DNA of 64,000 nucleotides, from positions 310,001-374,000 of the forward strand of contig JADJLO010000038.1 of NCBI GenBank assembly GCA_016710075.1. Reading direction: 5' to 3'. The position numbers were made by a program, and so were the translations under genes. Each line of letters starts with the position of its first letter. Position 1 is the stretch's first letter. This document shows, one piece after another, positions 56,979-64,000 of this stretch. The DNA comes from Acidobacteriota bacterium. Lineage in GTDB: Bacteria; Acidobacteriota; Blastocatellia; RBC074. Below the pieces are notes generated by a model. It saw nothing but the letters and a program-made list of their open reading frames with translations. It ran no database searches and was not told where the DNA came from.

Positions 56979-57816
56979 ATGGCCAGAGAAATTAAAGTTG
57001 CACACAGCCCCGACTCCGATGACGCATTCATGTTTTACGGCCTTGCCACGGACAAGATCGACACCGGAGAATTGCATTTCACCCATATTGCTCAAGGACA
57101 TCCAGTCGCTCAATCAGATTGCGATGACGACCCGGGAATACGATGTCACCGCGGTCTCTTTTCATGCCTACGCCTACATTTCAGACAATTACGTACTGCT
57201 GCCGCACGGAGCGAGCATTGGCGACGGGTATGGTCCGCTGGTGGTCGCGCGGGAGAATTTTTCTCCCGGTGATTTAAAAGACAAACGAATCGCCGTGCCC
57301 GGAACGCTGACGAGCGCCTTCCTTGCCCTGAAGCTGCATACTGACGATTTCGATTATGCAGTAGTTCCATTTGACGAGATCATCGATGAGGTGGTCAAAG
57401 GCAACTTCGATGCGGGTCTGCTGATCCACGAGGGGCAATTGACCTATCACGAGGAAGGTCTCAAGAAGATCCTCGACCTTGGCGACTGGTGGAAGAAGGA
57501 GACCGGCCTGCCTCTGCCGATGGGAGGCAACGTAATCAGGCGCGATCTCGGCCCCGAGCTCCAGCAGGAAGTATCGAAATGGCTTCACCGGAGCATTCAG
57601 TATTCGATGGATAACCGCGAAAATGCGCTGGCATACGCGATGCAGTTCGCCCGCGACATGCCGGTGGAGACCGCGGATAAATTCGTGGCGATGTGGGTCA
57701 ACAAGAGCACTCTGGGCTACACCGACCGCGATCGCCAGGCTGTTCAATTAATGCTCGACGAAGGATTCCGCAAGGGAATCATACCGCGCGAGGTAAAAGT
57801 CGAGTTTGTAGACTGA
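56979..57816 (+). pseudogene. mqnD: 1,4-dihydroxy-6-naphthoate synthase, frameshifted
   Basis: Turns cyclic de-hypoxanthine futalosine into 1,4-dihydroxy-6-naphthoate. The ATG at 56979 gives MAREIKVAHSPDSDDAFMFYGLA, then DTGELHFTHIAQ; the rest (DIQSLNQIAMTTREYDVTAVSFHAYAYISD, in parts, and GYGPLVVARENF) is in the next frame. An extra G at 57096-57097 explains the shift: without it IAQDIQSLNQ is restored. About 279 residues, normal length. Confidence 0.88.
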
Positions 57817-57846
57817 TCTGATTGAAATTCCAAAGGAGATTGCCGG

Positions 57847-59256
57847 ATGATGAATCGTAAAATTGTGGGACTTCTTCTGTTATTGCTCGTCTGCATTCCA
57901 GTTTCCGGTTTCGGGCAGATGGCGAAACCGGCGGAAAGCGAGATGACGGCGCTCGACAAATATATCGCAACGCCGGACTCTGCCTATAAATATGAACTGG
58001 TCAAAACCATTCCGGGCAATGGTTATACCGGTTACATCATCAACATGACCTCACAGACATGGCGTACGACCAGCGAGGTAAATCGCAATGTCTGGAAGCA
58101 CTGGATGATCGTGGTCAAACCCGATCAGGTGGCGACTAACAAATCATTCCTCTACATCAGCGGCGGCAACAACAACGACAGCGCGCCATCATCGGTCGAT
58201 CAGCAGATGGCCATGATAGCGACGACAACAAAATCGGTGGTCACCGAACTTCGGATGATTCCGAATCAACCGTTGACCTTCAGCGACGACAAGAAACCCC
58301 GCGTCGAAGATTCGATCATCGCCTACACCTGGGACAAATTCATCAAGACCGGCGACGAGACATGGCCGCTGCGACTGCCCATGACCAAAGCCGCCGTGCG
58401 TGCGATGGATACTGTCACGTCGTTCTTCGGCAGCGACCAGGGCGGCAAAATCAAAATTAACGAATTTGTTGTGGCGGGCGGTTCCAAGCGCGGATGGACG
58501 ACCTGGACCACTGCCGCCGTCGACAAGCGCGTCGTCGCGATCATCCCGCTGGTCATCGACCTGCTCAACGTTATCCCGTCATTCCAGCACCATTTCGCGG
58601 TCTATGGCTATTACGCCCCGGCAGTCGGCGATTATGAAGAGATGGGGCTGATGGGCAAAGAGACCTCGCCCGAATACAAAAAACTGATGAAGATCGAGGA
58701 GCCTTATGAATATCGGCATCGACTAACCATGCCTAAATTCATCATCAACTCGACCGGCGACCAGTTCTTCGTCCCCGATTCGTGGCAGTTTTATTACAAC
58801 GATCTTGTGGGAGTCAAATATCTGCGCTACCTGCCGAATGCCGAGCATTCGACACGCGGCTCGGACGCATGGTTTTCGGTTCTCGCCAATTACAATGCGA
58901 TTGTGAAGAGCGCGCCGCTTCCACAGTTCGACTGGAAGATTGACAAGGACGGTACAATTCGTGTCTCGACCAAAGACAAGCCAACGGAGGTCAAGCTCTG
59001 GCAGGCATCAAATCCTGGTGCGCGCGATTTCCGCCTGACCACGATCGGCCCCAAATGGAAGAGCACGGTTCTAAACGAGACGGCCGCCGGCCAGTACATC
59101 GGTAAAGTTCCCAAACCGGCAAGAGGATGGACCGCCTACATGGTCGAATTGACCTTCCCGAGCGGGCTGCAGATGGCTCCTTTCAAATTCACCACCGGAG
59201 TCAAGGTCATCCCCGATATCGAGCCGTTCAAAGGCGTGAAATACAACGGGAAGTAA
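57847..59256 (+). CDS. exported PhoPQ-activated pathogenicity-related hydrolase
   Basis: 469 residues, signal peptide to about 24 (VSGFGQ). Family PF10142 (PqaA-like), an alpha/beta hydrolase. TALDKYIATPDSAYKYELV, YTWDKFIKTGDETWPLRLPM, nucleophile region VAGGSKRGWTTW and NSTGDQFFVPDS with Asp, then PNAEHSTRG with likely catalytic His. The substrate is unknown, and the family name should not be taken to imply virulence. Confidence 0.92.
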   Translation: MMNRKIVGLLLLLLVCIPVSGFGQMAKPAESEMTALDKYIATPDSAYKYELVKTIPGNGYTGYIINMTSQTWRTTSEVNRNVWKHWMIVVKPDQVATNKSFLYISGGNNNDSAPSSVDQQMAMIATTTKSVVTELRMIPNQPLTFSDDKKPRVEDSIIAYTWDKFIKTGDETWPLRLPMTKAAVRAMDTVTSFFGSDQGGKIKINEFVVAGGSKRGWTTWTTAAVDKRVVAIIPLVIDLLNVIPSFQHHFAVYGYYAPAVGDYEEMGLMGKETSPEYKKLMKIEEPYEYRHRLTMPKFIINSTGDQFFVPDSWQFYYNDLVGVKYLRYLPNAEHSTRGSDAWFSVLANYNAIVKSAPLPQFDWKIDKDGTIRVSTKDKPTEVKLWQASNPGARDFRLTTIGPKWKSTVLNETAAGQYIGKVPKPARGWTAYMVELTFPSGLQMAPFKFTTGVKVIPDIEPFKGVKYNGK

Positions 59257-59274
59257 GCAGGAAGTACAAAGTAC

Positions 59275-59388
59275 AAAGTCTAAAGTTTAAAGTTTAAAGT
59301 TTAAAAGATCGTCTCTCAATGGCGACTGATTCCGTCAGAACCCACTGAGAGACGATCTTTAAACTTTAAACTTTAAACTTTAGACTTT
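59275..59388. repeat. AAAGTYY inverted repeat with hairpin extension
   Basis: Left arm 59275-59318 (AAAGTCTAAAGTTTAAAG..., then AGATCGTCTCTCA) and right arm 59346-59388, its complement apart from one extra A. The T-run that follows (GGGCTTTTTTA) makes it a likely terminator between convergent genes. Confidence 0.9.
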
Positions 59389-59400
59389 GGGCTTTTTTAC

Positions 59401-60297
59401 TCAACTTGGGACCGGTTCGACGTGTATGGTGGCTGTCACGTGGCCGAACTCCTTTTCGAGCCGGCGTTCGACCTCCTCGGTGATCGCGTGTGAGGCTACG
59501 TGATCCTTCTCAAGATGTTCCTTCACGTGAAGATGCATCTCGATGTAGATTTCACCGCCGTGCGAGCGTGATCTGATATCGTGGACCGAATGGACGCCTT
59601 GAACTTCGTGAACGAGATTGGCGATTGTCTCGGCGGGCATCGGGGCGGCATCGACGAGCACCGGCACCGTTGCTTTGAAGATCTGATATCCATTCCACGC
59701 GATGAATGCGGCGACCCCAAGAGAAACGACCGGATCCAGCCAGTAAAAACCCATCCTGATGAGAATCAATCCGATGAGAACCGAAAAGCTGACATAAACA
59801 TCGCTTTTGGTGTGTATCGCATCCGCGACCAGAAAATCGCTGCCAAGCCTCTTCCCTTCCCGGTGCTCATAAACTGTGACGAAGATGTTGACGACGATCG
59901 TCACTGCCATCACGCCGATGGTGAGATAGGTCACTTCCGGATTCGGGGCGCTCTCGCCGAAGATCCGCTTGATCGCGCTGAGGGCTATCTGATAGCAGGT
60001 GACAAAGAGGAATCCGGCTATGGCAAAGGCTCCGAGCGTCTCGAACTTCGCATGACCATACGGATGAGTTTCATCGGGTTCGGCCGTCGCAAATTTCATC
60101 ACCACCAGGCCGACAATATTGTTGATTGAATCGACCGAGGAATGTATCGCATCGCTGATGACGCTTAGACTTCCGGCGATCGTTCCCGCTATAAGCTTTC
60201 CGACAACTACAATAAGATTCAGTATCAAAGTCAGCAGAAGGACCCAGCGAACTCCGTTCTTGTATTCATCGCTTGTTGTTCTATTATTGTTGGGCAT
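59401..60297 (-). CDS. cation diffusion facilitator transporter
   Basis: 298 residues, six membrane helices and a cytosolic C-terminal domain. Proton-coupled efflux of Zn/Co/Fe/Mn-type ions. Metal sites: DAIHSSVDSINN (helix 2) and DAIHTKSDVYVS (helix 5), i.e. HxxxD rather than the DxxxD of some Mn exporters, suggesting Zn/Co. C-terminal IEMHLHVKEHLEKDHVASHAI. Confidence 0.92.
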   Translation of the reverse strand: MPNNNRTTSDEYKNGVRWVLLLTLILNLIVVVGKLIAGTIAGSLSVISDAIHSSVDSINNIVGLVVMKFATAEPDETHPYGHAKFETLGAFAIAGFLFVTCYQIALSAIKRIFGESAPNPEVTYLTIGVMAVTIVVNIFVTVYEHREGKRLGSDFLVADAIHTKSDVYVSFSVLIGLILIRMGFYWLDPVVSLGVAAFIAWNGYQIFKATVPVLVDAAPMPAETIANLVHEVQGVHSVHDIRSRSHGGEIYIEMHLHVKEHLEKDHVASHAITEEVERRLEKEFGHVTATIHVEPVPS

Positions 60298-60312
60298 TTT
60301 ATCCTCAATGCA

Positions 60313-60480
60313 GGAGAAAGACAGATTACGAAACAGACGAAATAAACGAACAAAGGAAAATTCTCAGGTCAATAATGAGATCTTCCGTTACGAAAGAACT
60401 AAATAATTCCTGCATATTCATCCTTTGGCTCTTTCCGTTTGTTTCGTTTATTTCGTCTGTTTCGTAATCTGCCTTTCTCC
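60313..60480. repeat. GAAAYARAC nonamer inverted repeat, copy 5
   Basis: Left arm 60313-60359 (GGAGAAAGACAGATTACG, AAACAGACGAAATAAACG) and right arm 60431-60480. It overlaps the aguA 3' end and gives it the C-terminal RQITKQTK and stop. Confidence 0.88.
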
Positions 60481-61518
60481 TGCTGACGGCTGTTGCTGGG
60501 TAACGCAATGAATCGAGCCGAGTCCCCAGATCAATTCGGTACAATCAATTGGAATCACATGCCTGCCCGGGAACAATTCCTGCAGGATGGAACATGCCTT
60601 GGCATCGTTTTCGTGGCGATAGGTCGGCACCAGAACATTCCTGTTTGTGATATAAAAATTGGCATAGCTTGCCGGCAGGCGCTGGTCGTCAAAAACCACA
60701 GGTCCGGGCATCGGCAGCTTGACGATCCTTAGCGGATTACCTGCCTGATCCTTCATTCGGAGGAGCCGTTCGTAGTTCTCGATCAAAAGATCATGATTTT
60801 CGTCCTGAGGGTCATCTTCAATAACCGTAACAACGGTATCGGCCGAAACGAACCGGGTCAGATCGTCGATGTGCCCGTCGGTATCATCCCCCACAATGCC
60901 GTCACCAAGCCAGAGGATATTGGTCACTCCAAGATAATCCACGAGATATTTTTCAATCTGCGCCTTGTTGAGATGCGGATTGCGGTTCGGGTTGAGCAGG
61001 CAGGCTTCGGTCGTAATCAGGGTGCCGAGGCCGTTGACATCGAGCGAGCCACCTTCCATTACGATATCCGGATTGAAGAGGGTTTCTCCCATCTCGGCAG
61101 CGATGCGAGTGGGCACTACATCATCGTTGTCATAAGGCGGGTATTTGTTTCCCCATGCATTGTAGCCCCAATCATTGATCGCCCGTTCCCTTTTGCCGTT
61201 TTTGTCACGGACGACATAGATCGGTCCGTGATCACGCACCCAGGCGTCGTCAGTCGGGTTGAGATGGAAGCTGACGGCGTCCGGATTGACCCCGCCTTTT
61301 TGCAGCAACGCCAGGACCCGTTCGGCGAAATCCTGATCAGCGACATTGATCCGGACAAGTTCCGATTCGGCGATATGCCGCGCGATTTCAACGAAGATTC
61401 CCGGCACCGGCTCAAAAGCTCCCGGCCAGCTCGCCTCCTTGTGCGGCCACGATAACCAGGTGGCTTCGTGCGGTTCCCATTCCGCCGGCATGTGATAACC
61501 GAGTTCTCGTGGTGTCAT
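60448..61518 (-). CDS. aguA: agmatine deiminase
   Basis: 356 residues. Converts agmatine to N-carbamoylputrescine. MPAEWEPHEATWLSWPH at the N-terminus, DDAWVRDHGPIYV, EGGSLDVNG, GDGIVGDDTDGHIDDL and the catalytic Cys in GSIHCVTQQQP. The last residues (about ERQITKQTK) derive from a repeat. aguB lies upstream on the same strand across a repeat element. Confidence 0.95.
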   Translation of the reverse strand: MTPRELGYHMPAEWEPHEATWLSWPHKEASWPGAFEPVPGIFVEIARHIAESELVRINVADQDFAERVLALLQKGGVNPDAVSFHLNPTDDAWVRDHGPIYVVRDKNGKRERAINDWGYNAWGNKYPPYDNDDVVPTRIAAEMGETLFNPDIVMEGGSLDVNGLGTLITTEACLLNPNRNPHLNKAQIEKYLVDYLGVTNILWLGDGIVGDDTDGHIDDLTRFVSADTVVTVIEDDPQDENHDLLIENYERLLRMKDQAGNPLRIVKLPMPGPVVFDDQRLPASYANFYITNRNVLVPTYRHENDAKACSILQELFPGRHVIPIDCTELIWGLGSIHCVTQQQPSAGERQITKQTK

Positions 61519-61542
61519 GTCTTTTTTCGAGTAAGAAAGACG

Positions 61543-61658
61543 GAGGAATGAAGAATGGAGAATGCAGAATTCAGAATGAAGAATCCGAAATGGTTCGAAT
61601 GGGTATTATTCTGCATTCTTCATTCTCCATTCTCCATTCTTCATTCTCCATTCTTCCT
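61543..61658. repeat. ATTCTYC heptamer inverted repeat, second copy
   Basis: Left arm 61543-61584 (GAGGAATGAAGAATGGAG...), core 61590-61612 shared with the 52-kb copy, right arm 61608-61658 of about seven ATTCTYC units. It separates aguB from aguA. Confidence 0.88.
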
Positions 61659-61659
61659 C

Positions 61660-62559
61660 TCAATCTATGTAACGTTTGGTAATATTGTCGTAAGCATCGA
61701 TGCGACGATCTCTCAAAAACGGCCAGTGAGTGCGTTGGACATCGATCTTCGCAAAATCGCACTCGGCCATGAGAATCTGTTCTTCCTCGATTCCGGCTTT
61801 GGCGATGATTTGTCCCGAAGGGTCGGAGATAAAGCTTTGCCCCCAGAACTGAATGCCTTCGCCCTGATGGCCTTCGGGAGCGGGCTCGTGCCCGATTCGA
61901 TTGGCTGCGGCGACGTAGACTCCGTTGGCGATCGCGTGCGAGCGCTGAATCGTCTCCCAGGATGAGTGCTGGCGTTCGCCGTATTCTGCTTTCTCGGCCG
62001 GGTGCCAGCCGATGGCGGTGGGGTAGAAGAGAATCTGCGCGCCGGTAAGTGCGGTCAGGCGGGCGCCCTCCGGATACCACTGATCCCAGCAGATGAGAAC
62101 TCCCAGTTTGCCGAATCTGGTATCAAATGATTTGAATCCGAGGTCACCCGGCGTGAAATAAAATTTCTCGTAAAAATGCGGATCGTCCGGGATATGCATC
62201 TTGCGATAGAGTCCGAGGGTCGAGCCATCGGCATCAATAATGGCGGCCGTGTTGTGATAAAGTCCAGGAGCTCGCCGCTCGAACAACGATCCGATGATGA
62301 CAATTCCGCGCGCCGCGGCGAGTTTGGACAAGGCCTCGGTGCTGGGGCCGGGCACAGTCTCTGCGAGCTGGAAATATTGGTGATCCTCGATCTGGCAGAA
62401 ATATCTGGAGCGGAAAAGCTCCTGAGTCGAGACAATATTAGCGCCGGACTTTGCCGCACGGTCGATCAGTTCGACAACCTTGTCGAGGTTCTCCTTCGGA
62501 TCCTGGCTGCAGCTCATCTGAATCAGTGCAACATTGACCTTGTTATTGTTATTATTCAT
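61660..62559 (-). CDS. aguB: N-carbamoylputrescine amidase
   Basis: 299 residues, nitrilase superfamily. Turns N-carbamoylputrescine into putrescine, completing the route begun by AguA. Catalytic triad: Glu in STQELF, Lys in YRKMHIPDD, Cys in LICWDQWYPEGAR. The N-terminus has a run of Asn (MNNNNNKVN). Confidence 0.95.
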   Translation of the reverse strand: MNNNNNKVNVALIQMSCSQDPKENLDKVVELIDRAAKSGANIVSTQELFRSRYFCQIEDHQYFQLAETVPGPSTEALSKLAAARGIVIIGSLFERRAPGLYHNTAAIIDADGSTLGLYRKMHIPDDPHFYEKFYFTPGDLGFKSFDTRFGKLGVLICWDQWYPEGARLTALTGAQILFYPTAIGWHPAEKAEYGERQHSSWETIQRSHAIANGVYVAAANRIGHEPAPEGHQGEGIQFWGQSFISDPSGQIIAKAGIEEEQILMAECDFAKIDVQRTHWPFLRDRRIDAYDNITKRYID

Positions 62560-62574
62560 AAATGGTGATTATAA

Positions 62575-64000
62575 ATGTCCATGGCTTTTAACAAAACCAT
62601 GAAACGACTGGTACTGAATACTTCAATCCTGATTTTCGTCATGATGATCATGATCATGTCCGGTTGTGCAACGGACCCGGGCAGGATCAGGATGGAGCAC
62701 ATTGCAAAAGGCAGGCAATATCTGGCCGGCGGGCAGTATCCTGAAGCCCGGATCGAGTTCCGCACGGCGCTCCAGGCTGACGGCAGAAAGGACCTGAAGC
62801 TGGTTGAGGCCCACCTTGGTCTCGGCGAAGCGGCTCTTGGAATGGGCTATTTTCAGGAGGCAGCGGAATCGTACTACGAGGTGATGCGGATTGCTCCGGA
62901 TAATCTCGAAGCCCGGATCAGGGCCGGGTCGCTGCTGCTCAAATATCCAAATGAAGCCGGCATCAAAGAAGCCGAGAGGCTGGCAAATGACGTCATCCTG
63001 AAAAAGCCGGAATACGTTGACGGTCACCTTCTATCGGCAAATGCCCTGATTGCCCGCAGGGAATGGGATGGCGCAAAGGTTGCCATCGATCGGGCCATAC
63101 AGCTCGATCCCGGCCGGATCGATGGCCGGATATCGCTTGCAAGGCTATACACCGAGCGCGCGGCGTCGGATCAGAAAAATGCTGAAAGCCTGCGAAATCA
63201 GGCGGAATCGACATACAAACAGATCATTGAAACGCATCCTGAATCGGCGCCGGCGCATCTTGCCTACGGAGATTATCTGTTCGCTCTCAACCGCCATGAC
63301 GAGGCTGAAAAACAACTGATTGCCGCGACCACCCTTGACCCGAAAGACCGGCTGACGCTGTCGGCTCTTTTCCGGTATTACGAATCACGAAAACGTTATC
63401 AGGATGCGGAAAAAGTTCTTACCAGACTGATTGCACTCGATCAGAATAAAGTGGCGGGGCGGGCACAGATGATTGACCTTCACGCGCGCGCGGGGCTTGC
63501 AGATCAGGCGATGGCCGAGTACCGGCAACTGCTCGCCGAAAGGCCCGAGTTCCTCCGCGGTTATTCGAGACTCGCGGAACTGCTGCTCGACGCCGGCGAT
63601 CTGCCGGGCGCCGCAGCGCAGATTGAAGCCGCTCTCAAACGGAGCCCTCAGGACACCGACGGACTGCTCCTTCGAGGCCGCATCAAAATAATCAACGGCC
63701 AATACCGCGAGGCGTTGAACGATCTTGAGCAGGTGCTCAGATTCGAGCCGTCGATGCCCGAAGCGCTTTACGCCGCCGCCGACGCTCACATTCAGAACAA
63801 CGATGCCTCACAGGCAAGGCTCCTGGTTAATCGCCTGCTGGCGAACTCACCAAAAAATCCAATGGGAATGCTCATGCTGGTAAGAATCCAGCTCAGTGAA
63901 ACCAGGACCGGCGATGCCGAGAGAACGGCAACCAAGGCTCTCGAAAACCTGAAAGGCCTCAAAAACGACTACCCGTCGCAGATCGCCGGCAGGGTGTCCT
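62575..64000 (+). CDS. TPR-repeat lipoprotein (3' partial)
   Basis: The frame is open to the window end (475 codons seen). Starts are ATG at 62575, 62581 or 62599; the last (MKRLVLNTSILIF) opens a typical lipoprotein signal with lipobox MSGC. Then TPR helices throughout (RQYLAGGQYPEARIEFRTAL, LGEAALGMGYFQEAAESY, EAEKQLIAATTLDP). It resembles PrsT-like TPR lipoproteins tied to exopolysaccharide/PEP-CTERM systems, but that is only a resemblance. Divergent from aguB with 15-39 bp between starts. Confidence 0.88.
   Translation, partial: MSMAFNKTMKRLVLNTSILIFVMMIMIMSGCATDPGRIRMEHIAKGRQYLAGGQYPEARIEFRTALQADGRKDLKLVEAHLGLGEAALGMGYFQEAAESYYEVMRIAPDNLEARIRAGSLLLKYPNEAGIKEAERLANDVILKKPEYVDGHLLSANALIARREWDGAKVAIDRAIQLDPGRIDGRISLARLYTERAASDQKNAESLRNQAESTYKQIIETHPESAPAHLAYGDYLFALNRHDEAEKQLIAATTLDPKDRLTLSALFRYYESRKRYQDAEKVLTRLIALDQNKVAGRAQMIDLHARAGLADQAMAEYRQLLAERPEFLRGYSRLAELLLDAGDLPGAAAQIEAALKRSPQDTDGLLLRGRIKIINGQYREALNDLEQVLRFEPSMPEALYAAADAHIQNNDASQARLLVNRLLANSPKNPMGMLMLVRIQLSETRTGDAERTATKALENLKGLKNDYPSQIAGRVS

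Overview
The window looks like a chromosomal segment of a Gram-negative Acidobacteriota bacterium, possibly Blastocatellia-like (the class is inference). The evidence is a TPR-CHAT protein, an Oar-like carboxypeptidase-regulatory/TonB-type outer-membrane receptor, two proteins sharing a C-terminal module like the Solibacter-type TIGR03437 domain, a VWFA-related protein of the acidobacterial TIGR03436 type, futalosine-route menaquinone genes and lipid A genes (lpxK, waaA). Most of it is ordinary core genome. I see no prophage, CRISPR array, rRNA or transposase.

Layout. 1-4.4 kb: TPR-CHAT protein (5' end outside the window) and a sensor kinase. 4.4-18.6 kb: secreted and surface functions (serine hydrolase, LysR regulator, esterase, Oar-like receptor, hydrolase with TIGR03437-like tail, SET-domain protein, GH16 glucanase with the same tail, secreted phosphatase). 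18.6-31.8 kb: a 35-residue Cys-Cys-ended peptide next to a methyltransferase, thiD, nrdD, carB, a CoA-binding protein, an M23 peptidase, a VWFA protein and the yggS-yggT-yggU set. 31.8-39.4 kb: Lon-domain protein/lepA, DNA glycosylase, ABC-2 permease, and the glycosyltransferase - phosphodiester glycosidase - mazG operon. 39.5-50.8 kb: selenocysteine tRNA, DedA, ROK kinase, xerC, lpxK-waaA, efp, 6S RNA, ymdB, lhgO, two VTT membrane proteins, dprA. 51.2-57.8 kb: CHAD protein, larB, and the menaquinone operon ubiX-mqnP-redoxin-mqnE-mqnD. 57.8-64 kb: PhoPQ-type hydrolase, CDF transporter, agmatine-to-putrescine genes aguA and aguB, and a TPR lipoprotein running off the end.

Two things stand out. 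First, intergenic space is filled with families of inverted repeats built from short tandem units: heptamer AAAGTYY, heptamer ATTCTYC with a conserved core, and nonamer GAAAYARAC. There are also GC-rich palindromes and a MITE-like element with 18-bp terminal inverted repeats, present complete at 6955-7190 and shortened at 31209-31338. Several genes take their last codons or stop codon from these repeats. Second, eight otherwise intact genes are broken, mostly by single-base length changes in G, C or A runs (sensor kinase, Oar receptor, GH16, thiD, glycosyltransferase, lpxK, CHAD, mqnD). That pattern suggests sequencing or assembly indels more than decay, but raw reads are needed to decide.

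The best candidates for something undescribed are the small peptide ending in Gly-Cys-Cys just upstream of a SAM methyltransferase (19.6 kb) and the repeat families themselves.
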